Of a stretch of 64,000 nucleotides of DNA, positions 18,476-26,888 are shown one piece after another; within the stretch, counting starts at the first letter, position 1, and every line of letters begins with the position of its first letter. Under the pieces are notes generated by a model. It was given only the letters and a program-made list of their open reading frames with translations. It was not told where the DNA came from and ran no database searches. The stretch is from Lewinellaceae bacterium (GTDB lineage: Bacteria > Bacteroidota > Bacteroidia > Chitinophagales > Saprospiraceae). Both the position numbers and the translations under genes were made by a program. The stretch spans positions 3,410,001 through 3,474,000 of the forward strand of contig JACJXX010000002.1 in NCBI GenBank assembly GCA_020636435.1, in the 5' to 3' direction.

Positions 18476-18820
18476 CCAGAACTGGAGACAAGAGGGGGCT
18501 TTGCCAAGTAGAAGCTTACAATGCTGGGCTACCCGGTGAAGCTCAGTGGCACCTCCCCCTCTCTTACTGTCGTTCCTGCACAGTTTAAGAGAGAGCCTGT
18601 CCCGGACTCGTTCCGGGAGGGTGCCCGATCTCGATCGGGAGGGCCTGTCTGCCGAAGCTTCAGCGCAGGCGGGGGTGAATTCGATCTGCCGCTCATGGCT
18701 TACAGGCTGGCTGTTCCACCTCAGGCAAGCGGCTATACTACTGGACATGTGGGGAGCTATCTGTGTAAATGTGTGAAAGTGTAAACGTGTAAATGATTGA
18801 GGGCCATTTTCCATGGTAGG
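18476..18820. other. Gene-free stretch with small palindromes
   Basis: No gene is seen between the TonB receptor start and the HTTM stop. Two adjacent inverted repeats CCCGGA/TCCGGG (18601-18617) and CCCGAT/ATCGGG (18624-18639) and runs of degenerate direct repeats are present. Open frames across it lack conservation signs and are judged spurious. Confidence 0.5.
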
Positions 18821-18932
18821 CCTGTAAGGACGAAACGCTGTTGCCAGGGCCGTGAGGCCCTGGAATAGCGCACAGCCTTGTTTTAGTCCTGTAAGGACGA
18901 AAGGTTTTATTTGCATTTTATTGAGAAGTTAC
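18821..18932 (+). repeat. Dispersed repeat, copy D
   Basis: CTGTAAGGACGAAACGC, GCCAGGGCC...GGCCCTGG, then TAGTCCTGTAAGGACGA and TTATTGAGAAGTTAC as in copy A, but the CCCCAAAGGGG block is lost. Its last 15 bases overlap the end of the HTTM gene and supply that gene's final residues and TAA stop. Confidence 0.85.
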
Positions 18933-20330
18933 AGTTAACCTGGAAGAATCACATAAACCCATTTCCTCGTTTGGAAGAATCCAGTCCTTATTCCGAAATC
19001 CATCTTTCAACTGTGTCAGGTCTGCTTCCGGATCAATAAACCGCCGGCTCGCCCGCCCGTTGAGGGCTACAAAACAATCTACGGTCACCCTTACGGAATC
19101 GAGGCCATGCTCACGGCGGTATTCCTTTTCCAGGAAATGGGCGTACTGCAGGATCATATCCGGCTGTATGGCCATCTGCTTTTCCTGGTAGGAAGTGAGG
19201 TACCGGCTGTTGTCCACCTCTGCTGTATGGCCAGTAGCCGGGTCATGTACAAAAAAAGTAGCCTGCCCAACTTTTTCCACCAGCATGACCCGCCAGGCGA
19301 AGCGGTAACCTTGTTCGGCCCAAAGCACATTGCCCGGGTAGAGCAAAAACCGCAGGGGAAAAAGCAACTGAAAGGCAAAATAAAGGGCCAGAGCCGGGCG
19401 CAGCGCTTTAATGCTAAAGGAAGGAAACGCATAGTGCGCCGGCGCTTCGCCAGCCCGGTAACCGATTTTCCCCAGCCACCGCTCGTGAAATTCCGGAGAG
19501 AAGAAAATCAGCGTATTGAAGATCATGATGAAGGGAAACAAACCAATATTGAAGAGCAGCTTGGTCAGCAAATGAAAAACCAGGACGGCCAGGTAGGCAA
19601 AGGGGCGGCTGGGGCGCCACAGCAACCAGAAAGGGATCGTCAGGTCGTAAATAGCTCCAGCCCAGCTAAAAGCGAAAGCGGCCCAGGGTTGTTTGAACAA
19701 GAGCCCCAGCAAGGGCCAATCCGCCTTCGTCGGCAGCCAGACAGCCATCGGCATGGCCCGAAACAGCCAATCCGGATTGAGCTTGGCAAAGCCGGCAAAA
19801 AAATAGACCAGCCCCACCTGCAGCATCAGGATGTGGATCACCCAAGCCGGCACGTGGGTCACCAACAGCTCCGGCCGTCGCCGGGCATCGAGCGAGAACC
19901 GCCGGTGCGCCGGCAAAAAGATCATCAGGAAAGCCAGCAGGCAGACGAGGTAGTAATGGTTCAGGTAATTGGCAAGGTCGATCAGCTCCGAATAGGTAAA
20001 GGACAAAAAGAACACCGCTGCCGCTACCCGGTAGAACAACCCCAGCATAACCATAGCCGCGCTGATGGCAATCAGGCTGTACAGCACATACATACCGGCA
20101 TGGCCCAGCGGTTCCACCCATTCAAACCCATAGAATTTGAAGAAGAACCGGGGCTCCACATACAGCCGCTCTACCCAGCCGCTAAGCATAAAACGCACGG
20201 CCCCTACCGTCATCAATCCGCCAAAGAGAATGCGGAAGGTGATGAGGGGGGCGATGCGGTGGGGGGGGGTGCATGGTTGGATGGTTGCATGGTTGCATGG
20301 TTGGATGGTTGGATGGTTGAATGGTTGCAT
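18918..20330 (-). CDS. HTTM-domain membrane protein (vitamin K gamma-carboxylase-like)
   Basis: About 470 residues. From PHRIAPLITFRILFGGLMTV onward it matches the HTTM domain: several helices, a FYGFEWVEP loop, AHRRFSLD, and HILMLQVGLVYFFAGFAKLN followed by W-rich text, the most conserved part of the bacterial homologues of vitamin K-dependent gamma-carboxylase. A soluble C-terminal part follows (residues ~330-470). The biochemical role of bacterial HTTM proteins is unknown. The start is uncertain: ATG 20330 lies inside an 8-base tandem repeat that encodes NHPTIQP-type text; frames upstream to 20486 look like repeat translation. It sits between imelysin and the TonB receptor, so a part in iron or metal uptake is inferred. 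Confidence 0.85.
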   Translation of the reverse strand: MQPFNHPTIQPCNHATIQPCTPPHRIAPLITFRILFGGLMTVGAVRFMLSGWVERLYVEPRFFFKFYGFEWVEPLGHAGMYVLYSLIAISAAMVMLGLFYRVAAAVFFLSFTYSELIDLANYLNHYYLVCLLAFLMIFLPAHRRFSLDARRRPELLVTHVPAWVIHILMLQVGLVYFFAGFAKLNPDWLFRAMPMAVWLPTKADWPLLGLLFKQPWAAFAFSWAGAIYDLTIPFWLLWRPSRPFAYLAVLVFHLLTKLLFNIGLFPFIMIFNTLIFFSPEFHERWLGKIGYRAGEAPAHYAFPSFSIKALRPALALYFAFQLLFPLRFLLYPGNVLWAEQGYRFAWRVMLVEKVGQATFFVHDPATGHTAEVDNSRYLTSYQEKQMAIQPDMILQYAHFLEKEYRREHGLDSVRVTVDCFVALNGRASRRFIDPEADLTQLKDGFRNKDWILPNEEMGLCDSSRLTVTSQ

Positions 20331-20366
20331 GGCTGGATAGTTGCATGGTTGGATGGTTGGATGGTT
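20271..20366. repeat. 8-bp tandem repeat over the HTTM start
   Basis: About twelve degenerate copies of ATGGTTGG/ATGGTTGC run through the 5' end of the HTTM reading frame. A related short tract lies at 20528-20566, and the complementary motif (AACCATCT) recurs at 26842-26868. Because the unit is 8 bases, single-unit changes would shift the frame between the upstream codons and the HTTM domain. Confidence 0.85.
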
Positions 20367-20596
20367 TTGGACTTTGGACGTTCTAGGGAATACCCCCGGA
20401 GAACATCGGTTAAGTGGGAAATCGGAAGTGGGAAATCGGAAAACGCGCACCTGACGCTTATTCCAGGGCCTATTCCGACTTCGCATTTCCGACTTCCGAC
20501 TTCAACTTTGGATCGTCCAAAGTCCAAGATGGTTAGATGGTTGCATGGTTAGATGGCTGGATGGTTTATACCCCCCTGCGAAGTCGATAGCGGAGG

Positions 20597-20640
20597 CACT
20601 CACTCACTCACTCACTCACTCACTCACTCACTCACTCACT
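20597..20640. repeat. (CACT)11 microsatellite
   Basis: Eleven perfect copies of CACT lie immediately downstream (minus-strand sense) of the imelysin stop at 20646, between it and the HTTM gene. A perfect tract of this length is likely to vary in length. Confidence 0.95.
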
Positions 20641-20645
20641 GCTTT

Positions 20646-21770
20646 TCAGTCCGAATCGCTGGCATTATCCACATAAGTGATAGCTACGCACAGCACCGAC
20701 GGCATATCCGTCTTGATGTTGACCAGTTGGCGGGTGACTTCATTATAGGCATTCACCACAGTTCCGTTGTCTTCCTCGATGGCCGTGGAAAGCGGAGGAG
20801 GTATCTGGCCCAAAGCATCCAACGCATTTTGAAACTGGGTTTCGACCAGGCTGCTCAGGTTCTGCCCTTCTTTGGTGGCGTTTACCGCCTGCAGGTAGTC
20901 ATCCAGGCCCGGGCCGTTGGAGCCGGTTCGGATGCCTCTCCCCATAAAGAGGCCTTCCGACGCCCGCAGCGCCTCTTCCGCCAGGCTCAGCGAAATCCCG
21001 GAATAAAAAGCTTCTACCTTTTCCGGGAAGGCAATGCCCAGGGTGGTGACGCCGGATGGAATGCCAAGCTTGTCTCTCTTGATGATCTCGTAATGCTCGT
21101 TCAGGTTATTGATCAGCAGGCTTAAAGAGCCGCCGGCAGCCGTGCCGGTATTGTCGATGAAGGTTTCGCGGTAGCCATCATCCTGCCAGGCTTTTAAAAC
21201 GGCCAGCCCCCGTTGTTCCATATCTTCGGTTATGGCCAGCATGTAGTTTCGGTATCCCGCCTGAGCCGGATCGGCCAGCAGGCTGAGGATCAACTCATCC
21301 GTTTCGGCAATGCCAAAGAGGATGTAGTCGAGGGCAGGAAATCCCTTGTCATAAGTATCGGGATCACTAAAATCAAAATCTCCAGATTGTGCGCTGGCTT
21401 CCACCTCTTGTTCGTTCACCGGAAAATTGTTCAGGCTGGAACGCAGCGCCTGCTGCTCCGCCGGGCCGAACTCGAACTGGGCAACTTTCTGCCAATGCTT
21501 ATAAGCGCTTTCGAAAGCATTTCGCAGGTTGGCCAGTTGCGAAAGGTTCGGATCCTGGATGAAAACCCCGGCAGCCAGGCGAAGGTTAAGCAATTCCCCA
21601 TTCAGCTCGCTGTAGCCCGGGATGATGATGTTATCGGCAACGTTCGCGAAAAGGCTTGCCTGGTCGAAATCCGATTCGCAGGGGTTGCCTGCTTTGTCTT
21701 CGCCGCAGGCGGAGAAGAGGAGTATGACTGATAAAAGAGGCAAGGAGTATAGAAAGTGCTTGAATAGCAT
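20646..21770 (-). CDS. Imelysin-family (M75-like) lipoprotein
   Basis: A 374-residue lipoprotein with lipobox LLFSACG at about residue 22. The imelysin fold is marked by the helix GPAEQQALRS, the loop DKGFPALDYILFG (about residue 137), which corresponds to the conserved GxxALEYLLFG region, and a second bundle half from ADPAQAGYRNYML. Despite the peptidase name, characterised relatives such as EfeO/EfeM and IrpA serve iron acquisition and lack confirmed protease activity. The classic HxxE pair is not evident. It follows the DUF4856 gene by about 100 bases and precedes the HTTM gene on the same strand. Confidence 0.88.
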   Translation of the reverse strand: MLFKHFLYSLPLLSVILLFSACGEDKAGNPCESDFDQASLFANVADNIIIPGYSELNGELLNLRLAAGVFIQDPNLSQLANLRNAFESAYKHWQKVAQFEFGPAEQQALRSSLNNFPVNEQEVEASAQSGDFDFSDPDTYDKGFPALDYILFGIAETDELILSLLADPAQAGYRNYMLAITEDMEQRGLAVLKAWQDDGYRETFIDNTGTAAGGSLSLLINNLNEHYEIIKRDKLGIPSGVTTLGIAFPEKVEAFYSGISLSLAEEALRASEGLFMGRGIRTGSNGPGLDDYLQAVNATKEGQNLSSLVETQFQNALDALGQIPPPLSTAIEEDNGTVVNAYNEVTRQLVNIKTDMPSVLCVAITYVDNASDSD

Positions 21771-21868
21771 AAATGATTCTTTTTATTTCAAATAAAATCG
21801 TTCCACGAATTGACAATTTCAGATGTTGTTCGCGAGAGGCTACAGTACAGTCCTCTCGCGAACGAGGG

Positions 21869-22969
21869 CTACAACTCCTTCATCATGCCATCCAGCCCCA
21901 GGCCTTCCGCCAGGAGCTCGCGGGCTTGCTCCAACTGCGCCCGCTCCACCTCATAGAGGTTCATCTCAAAGAAATCCTCCGAGCCGCCGCCAATGAGGCG
22001 CAAAGCCTGGTTGATTTGTTCCACAGAAAAACTGCGCTCCGGGTTGAACTGCAAGGCATAAGTGAAGCCTATCGCCTCGGAAAGGGCATGAGAGCGCAGG
22101 GCCACATCATCGAATTCCCTTAATGCGGAGTTGAGGTAGCTGATGGCTGTTGCACCGGAAATGAGCTCCCAGGCGGCGCGGACTTCGGTTATGGCCTCAT
22201 CGCGAACCTCGAGCTTATTGGCTGAGATAGCCGCCCGCCCTTTCAGAAAAGCATCCATCATCTTTTGGTTGCAGGACAAGAGCGCATCCCTGCGGTTGGA
22301 ATACACCCCCCAAAAAAACAACGGATCGGCAACGGCCGGAAAACTGCGGGGCACGCCATAATAGCCGAAGGCTTCATCCCAATGGTGCTCCATTGCCGTT
22401 CCTTCTATCGGATCGGCCGTTTGGTTATCCACATTCATCTTTTCATCGCTTAGGTACACAGCAGTAGCCTGGTAATAAAAGCAAGCTCCCATCAGGCCTT
22501 TCCGGATCAATTCTCCAAGATCCAAACCATTCTCATTGAGCAGGTACTGCTTCGAACCATCCTGGCTGGAAACGACGCCGGCCTGGCCGGGGCCGCCCGC
22601 CACAGTAGAGGCGCTGGCCAGGGCGATGGCCTCCATCAACGCTTCGAAAACCTCCTGATGGAATTCAAAGGTTTTCCCTTTGATCTGCTTGGATTCGCCG
22701 TACGTGCCCTGCCAGCCCGCCAGGCCGGCATCATTGGCGTACATTGCTTTCAGGCGCTGGGCATCCAACACGACCCCGGGCGTGTTGGCGGCCGACATGT
22801 AGGTTTCCATCTCCAGCAGCATGGCCAGGCGCTGGGCCTGCCCGTCGTAATTCACTTGCTCAAAATTATAAGTGTCCGGGATTGCCAGCGTGCCGTCCTC
22901 TTTATTGCAGGAAGGCAAGGCCAATGTACAGATGGCGGCCAGAAGAGCCATTAGTTGTGCAGGTTTCAT
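21869..22969 (-). CDS. DUF4856 lipoprotein
   Basis: A 366-residue exported protein with a lipobox-like LALPSCNK near residue 21. The mature N-terminus YNFEQVNYDGQAQRLAML is the typical DUF4856 opening, and the rest is mainly helical (AKAMYAND, HHWDEAFGYYG, SFSVEQINQALRLIGG). HHWDEAFGYYG is the most striking conserved-looking motif and could bind metal. DUF4856 genes are often found beside imelysin genes in Bacteroidota. As first gene of the run to 15965 it probably follows the promoter, in the AT-rich stretch 22970-23130. Confidence 0.85.
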   Translation of the reverse strand: MKPAQLMALLAAICTLALPSCNKEDGTLAIPDTYNFEQVNYDGQAQRLAMLLEMETYMSAANTPGVVLDAQRLKAMYANDAGLAGWQGTYGESKQIKGKTFEFHQEVFEALMEAIALASASTVAGGPGQAGVVSSQDGSKQYLLNENGLDLGELIRKGLMGACFYYQATAVYLSDEKMNVDNQTADPIEGTAMEHHWDEAFGYYGVPRSFPAVADPLFFWGVYSNRRDALLSCNQKMMDAFLKGRAAISANKLEVRDEAITEVRAAWELISGATAISYLNSALREFDDVALRSHALSEAIGFTYALQFNPERSFSVEQINQALRLIGGGSEDFFEMNLYEVERAQLEQARELLAEGLGLDGMMKEL

Positions 22970-23136
22970 GTTGAGCGTATATTAAATTAGATTAAATCCA
23001 AATAACGAACGCTGCAAAACTAATGTATGGGGATAAAAAAACCAATACCGAAACTTTAGGGCGATCTACCCAAAGTTATTGAGAAGTACCTAATACTAGG
23101 TAAAAGGAAGGAAGCTTTTCGAAGTTTCCCAGGAAG

Positions 23137-23871
23137 TTATTTGCCCTCAGCAACAACGGAAACCTCTTCGAGGTAATCCACCAGTTCCTCCAGGTCCCAG
23201 GCATCTTCAATGCGGAACTGGCCGATCCTGGCCCGCCGGAGAGCAGTCAGATAGGCGCCGCTTCGGACGGCTTTCCCGAAGTCGTGCGCCAGAGAGCGGA
23301 TGTAGGTGCCCTTGCTGCAGTGCACCCGGAAGCCCACCTCGGGCAGTTCGATTCGGGTAAGGGTAAATTCATTGATGGTGACCGGCCTGGGCTCGATTTC
23401 TACCATTTCCCCTTTGCGGGCTTTTTTGTAAAGGGGTTGCCCGTCCACCTTAATGGCGCTGAACATGGGCGGCACTTGTTCGATATCCCCCAGGAATTGA
23501 AGGCGGGCCTGCTCCAGCAATTCCGGCGTAATGTGATCGATGGGGAAAGACTCCTCCACATCGCTTTCCGCATCGAAGGAAGGCGTGGTGGCGCCCAGGC
23601 GCAAAGTGCCGGTATATTCTTTGGGAAGGCCCTGAAATTCAGCGAGTTTCTTGGTGAACTTGCCCGTACAAACGATCAGCAGGCCGGTGGCCATCGGATC
23701 GAGCGTGCCGGCGTGGCCCACCTTGATCTTTTTCACCTTGAGCCGGTGCTTTATTTTGTAACGGATTTTGTTGACTACGTCGAAGGAAGTCCAGCCCTGG
23801 GGTTTATCGACCAGGAGGGTAGCCCCCGCAAGAAAATCATATTGCGGAAGAGGGTTGTCTTCTGCATTCAT
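23137..23871 (-). CDS. truB: tRNA pseudouridine-55 synthase
   Basis: A 244-residue enzyme making pseudouridine 55 in the T-loop of tRNA. GWTSFDVVNKIR is the N-terminal motif, VGHAGTLDPMATGLLIV holds the catalytic Asp (about residue 55), and KGTYIRSLAHDFG is the RNA-contact motif. ATG 23871 gives MNAEDNPLPQYDF just ahead of LLVDKPQGW; 29 further codons in frame upstream overlap the space to uppP and look non-coding. It is the last gene of the ftsX-DUF3098-uppP-truB run. Confidence 0.94.
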   Translation of the reverse strand: MNAEDNPLPQYDFLAGATLLVDKPQGWTSFDVVNKIRYKIKHRLKVKKIKVGHAGTLDPMATGLLIVCTGKFTKKLAEFQGLPKEYTGTLRLGATTPSFDAESDVEESFPIDHITPELLEQARLQFLGDIEQVPPMFSAIKVDGQPLYKKARKGEMVEIEPRPVTINEFTLTRIELPEVGFRVHCSKGTYIRSLAHDFGKAVRSGAYLTALRRARIGQFRIEDAWDLEELVDYLEEVSVVAEGK

Positions 23872-23914
23872 TACTTTTCTGTTTGGCGATGTGGATGGTT
23901 GAAAGTCAGAAACA

Positions 23915-24715
23915 CTAATAATTAAAAACGTAAGCTGCAATCGCAATAGCCGCAACAATGAAACAATATATAGAAAAATACGCCAAATTGCTATTTTTCA
24001 CCAGCTTTATCATCCACAGGCAGGCCAGAGCGCCGGTGAAAAAAGCCATGGTGAAGCCGATAGCCAGCGGCATTATCCCAATGCTGGAATGCGACAGCTC
24101 GCCGCTCAGCAGGTCCATGGCCATTTTTCCAAGGATGAGCGGCACGACCATCAGGAAGGAAAAACGGGCGGAGCGCTCCCGGTCGATCCCCAGCATCACC
24201 GAAGTCGAAATCGTAGCGCCCGACCTCGATATGCCGGGAAGAATAGCAATGGCCTGAGCGATGCCTATGACCAGCGCATTGCTGTAACTCACTGTCTTAT
24301 TGGTCGACCGGGCCCGGTCTGCCAGAAAGAGAAGCAGGCCGGTGACGATCAGCATCATCCCCACCAGGAGTACCTGGCGTTCAAACAATTGTTCCAAATA
24401 GGACTCCAGCAATAGCCCTACAGCCGCTGCCGGCACCATAGACAGGATGATCTTCAGGGAGAACTGGAGTTCCTCGTTCCATTTGAATTGAAACAACCCG
24501 CGGAATATTTCAGCGATATCCTTGCGGAAAACCACAATAGTGCTGAGGGCAGTAGCCGCATGCAGCGTCACCGTCATCAGCATGCTTTCTTCGGCTACGG
24601 AAGTATCTCCTAAGAAATACTTCGCCAATTCCAGGTGGCCGCTGCTGCTCACCGGCAAAAACTCTGTCAGCCCTTGAATGACTCCAAGGATAGCCGCACG
24701 CAATAAATCATTCAT
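23915..24715 (-). CDS. uppP: Undecaprenyl-diphosphate phosphatase
   Basis: A 266-residue polytopic inner membrane enzyme (BacA family) recycling the undecaprenyl carrier for peptidoglycan. The two signature motifs are present: LTEFLPVSSSGHLELAKYF at the N-terminus and ILPGISRSGATISTSVMLG about residue 160. About eight helices follow the expected hairpin-repeat plan. It begins one base before the stop of the DUF3098 gene ends, a tight operon link, and is followed by truB. Confidence 0.95.
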   Translation of the reverse strand: MNDLLRAAILGVIQGLTEFLPVSSSGHLELAKYFLGDTSVAEESMLMTVTLHAATALSTIVVFRKDIAEIFRGLFQFKWNEELQFSLKIILSMVPAAAVGLLLESYLEQLFERQVLLVGMMLIVTGLLLFLADRARSTNKTVSYSNALVIGIAQAIAILPGISRSGATISTSVMLGIDRERSARFSFLMVVPLILGKMAMDLLSGELSHSSIGIMPLAIGFTMAFFTGALACLWMIKLVKNSNLAYFSIYCFIVAAIAIAAYVFNY

Positions 24716-24716
24716 C

Positions 24717-25046
24717 TTATGCTTGCTTGAAAATAGCCACGATCTCGACGGCCAGGCCCGCCAGGATCACCATGGGCGCGATGAGGGTGCGCCGGGTGCT
24801 GTAAATAATGCTGTCATCCCACACTTCGGGGCTTGGCATTGCTCCGCCCGCCATCAGAAACAGCCCAATGGCGATGAGCAGCGCCCCTGCTCCCATAAGA
24901 AAATAGTTTTGACGGCCAAAATCCAGCACTTCTTTGCGGGAAGATTCGGGAGTTGCCGTCCGCCTGCGCGAAGAAACCGCCGGGCCAACCGTTTTTTTCT
25001 GGGTGGTTACAACGACCTTTTTTTTGGGTGGTTTGCTTTTACTCAT
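24717..25046 (-). CDS. DUF3098 membrane protein
   Basis: A 109-residue protein: a basic, proline- and lysine-rich cytoplasmic head (SKPPKKKVVVTTQKKT), then two helices (about 52-72 and 85-105) joined by PSPEVWDDSIIYSTRRTLIA, typical of DUF3098. The family is confined to Bacteroidota and lies between ftsX and uppP, suggesting a link to division or wall synthesis, though no function is established. It starts 13 bases after ftsX. Confidence 0.9.
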   Translation of the reverse strand: MSKSKPPKKKVVVTTQKKTVGPAVSSRRRTATPESSRKEVLDFGRQNYFLMGAGALLIAIGLFLMAGGAMPSPEVWDDSIIYSTRRTLIAPMVILAGLAVEIVAIFKQA

Positions 25047-25059
25047 TTTATAAATTGTA

Positions 25060-25938
25060 TTAATACAAATCGTCTAATCTCATTTTCAGGTACTTGCGCA
25101 CAACGTAATAGGTGCTCAAAGTATTAATGGCCATGCCCAGGGCCAGCAACAGGACAAAAAGCATGCCCAGGCCCGTCCAGTCAATCAGGCTTCTCAGGCC
25201 CGGGAGGTCGCTTTGAATCCAAAGGAAGAGCAGCAAAAGCCCTGCCGAAGCCAGCAACCCGCTGAGCAACCCGTGCCCGGCGCCCCGCCGGATGTAGGGG
25301 TGGCTGATGAATTCCCAGGATGCCCCCACCAACTCCATGTTCTTGATCAGGAACCGGTTGGCGTATAAAGCCAGCCGCACGGTGTTGTGGATCAAAGCTA
25401 CCGATATAAAAACAAAAAACGCCAGCACCACCAGCGCAATGAGGCTGATCGAACGTATGTTTTCGGCGATCTCATTGACCAGCCCTTCCTGGTAGTATAC
25501 GTCGATAACCCCGGAATGTTCCACCAGGCGGTTGCGAATGGCCTGCAGGCTATCCGGTTGCAGGTATGCAGCCCGCACATTGAAGGTAATGACGTCATAA
25601 AGCGGGTTGGGAAGGTCGAGCTTTAGAAAGTCCTCTCCAAAATCTTCCCGCATGATGTCGGCTGCCTGCTCCTTGCTCGTAAACACGACCGAGCCGGAAA
25701 CGGCAAACGCGCTTTGCTCTATCCATGACCGGGCGCCTTCAATTTCTTCCTGCTGCACATCGGGCTGCAGTTCTACGATCAGGTTCACCCGTTCTTTGAG
25801 GCTGCGCACCAACTGCCCGGCATTGAAAACGACCATAGCGAAGAAACCAAGGACGAACAACACCAGCGCTACACTGATGATGGAATAGAGGTAATTGGGC
25901 CTCGTCCGCCCCAAAGTATTTTTACTGCCTTCAACCAT
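25060..25938 (-). CDS. ftsX: Cell division permease FtsX
   Basis: A 292-residue permease with the FtsX plan: one N-terminal helix (LYSIISVALVLFVLGFFAMV), an extracytoplasmic loop of about 120 residues (ERVNLIVELQPDVQQEEIEG onward), then three helices including LVGASWEFISHPYIRRGAGHG, the conserved loop of this family. FtsX works with the ATPase FtsE to activate wall hydrolases at the septum; ftsE is not in the window. First gene of the four-gene run to truB. Confidence 0.93.
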   Translation of the reverse strand: MVEGSKNTLGRTRPNYLYSIISVALVLFVLGFFAMVVFNAGQLVRSLKERVNLIVELQPDVQQEEIEGARSWIEQSAFAVSGSVVFTSKEQAADIMREDFGEDFLKLDLPNPLYDVITFNVRAAYLQPDSLQAIRNRLVEHSGVIDVYYQEGLVNEIAENIRSISLIALVVLAFFVFISVALIHNTVRLALYANRFLIKNMELVGASWEFISHPYIRRGAGHGLLSGLLASAGLLLLFLWIQSDLPGLRSLIDWTGLGMLFVLLLALGMAINTLSTYYVVRKYLKMRLDDLY

Positions 25939-26058
25939 AGCCTTTCAATTGCTGCGCAAAATTATAAAATATACGCTATTCCCATACCGTAATAGAGCCT
26001 GCATTCAATTTATTGCTCCGGAATGCGTTATTAACCTTAAACTACACTTGATTAGATT

Positions 26059-26643
26059 ATGAAAAAGCTGACTTTTTGGATCATCTCAACGGGGGCTCCC
26101 CTCTTATTATCCGGGCAGGTTTATTTAAACAACGCTTCCTTCGAAGGCAACCCACAGGATGCCACGGTGCCCGCCGGCTGGTTCCCTTGTGAACTGGGCA
26201 CCACGCCTGATATTATGCCCGGCCCCTGGGGCGTCTATCAGGAGGCGGCGGAAGGCGGCACTTACCTGGGGCTGATTACCCGCGAAGACGGCTCCTGGGA
26301 AAGCATAGGCCAACGGCTCCCTCAGGCGCTCCAACCCAGGGAGTGCTATGCCTTCACGCTGGAACTGGCGCATTCCAATACCTACGCCGGCTACAACAAG
26401 CCGCTGGGCGTTCGGATTTGGGGCGGCGCCACCCAATGCGCCAAAAACCAACTCCTTTTTAAGACCGGGTTGATCAAAAATACAGACTGGGAGGAACACG
26501 AAGTGCAATTCGTCCCCAAACAAACTATTCGTTATATCGTGATCGAGGCTTATTACCGGGACGGCCCTTTCTCCTACCAGGGCAACATCCTGATCGACAA
26601 TATCTCGGCGGTTAAGAAGTGTACCCGGGCGTCTTTGGAGTAA
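26059..26643 (+). CDS. Secreted beta-sandwich protein of unknown function
   Basis: A 194-residue protein. MKKLTFWIISTGAPLLLSGQ is a signal peptide. The mature part begins YLNNASFEGNPQDATVPAGW, the opening of jelly-roll domains of the carbohydrate-binding type, and closes with the strand ILIDNISAVKKC. Such domains often head OmpA-like surface proteins in Bacteroidota; here it stands alone without an OmpA part or sorting domain. It diverges from ftsX and ends before a good terminator. The function is not known. Confidence 0.75.
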   Translation: MKKLTFWIISTGAPLLLSGQVYLNNASFEGNPQDATVPAGWFPCELGTTPDIMPGPWGVYQEAAEGGTYLGLITREDGSWESIGQRLPQALQPRECYAFTLELAHSNTYAGYNKPLGVRIWGGATQCAKNQLLFKTGLIKNTDWEEHEVQFVPKQTIRYIVIEAYYRDGPFSYQGNILIDNISAVKKCTRASLE

Positions 26644-26692
26644 ACCGAAAAATCAAAAATCAAAAATAGCCTGCCCCGATCAGCACGGGGTA

Positions 26693-26735
26693 AAAAATGG
26701 CTGCCCGGATTAGCTCCCGCAGCCATTTTTAAATT
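26693..26735. terminator. Terminator between convergent genes
   Basis: AAAAATGGCTGC (26693-26704) pairs with GCAGCCATTTTT (26719-26730) around a 14-base loop. A- and T-runs on both sides let it serve the secreted protein (+) and the coiled-coil protein (-). Confidence 0.8.
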
Positions 26736-26888
26736 TGAAATTTTGCAGATTTGCATTATGCGGTTTCAGCCCAACAATCTAGCCATCCCTGCCTGCCAGC
26801 CAGGTGAGACGCCAAGCGGCCCGGCAGGCAGGCTACCATCCAACCATCTAACCATCTAACCATCTAACCGCCATCCCCCCCCCTTTCA

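Noticed and set aside
18521..18784. Open frames of 76-87 codons upstream of the TonB receptor
   Set aside because: They consist of repeat and palindrome sequence without start context, conservation or domain signs.
20271..20366. CRISPR-like array or regulatory iterons
   Set aside because: The 8-bp units are contiguous and degenerate, and overlap coding sequence; this is a simple tandem repeat.
19107..20552. A 481-codon frame opposite the HTTM gene
   Set aside because: It is antisense to a protein with clear HTTM helices, and its translation is charged low-complexity text that includes the tandem repeat.
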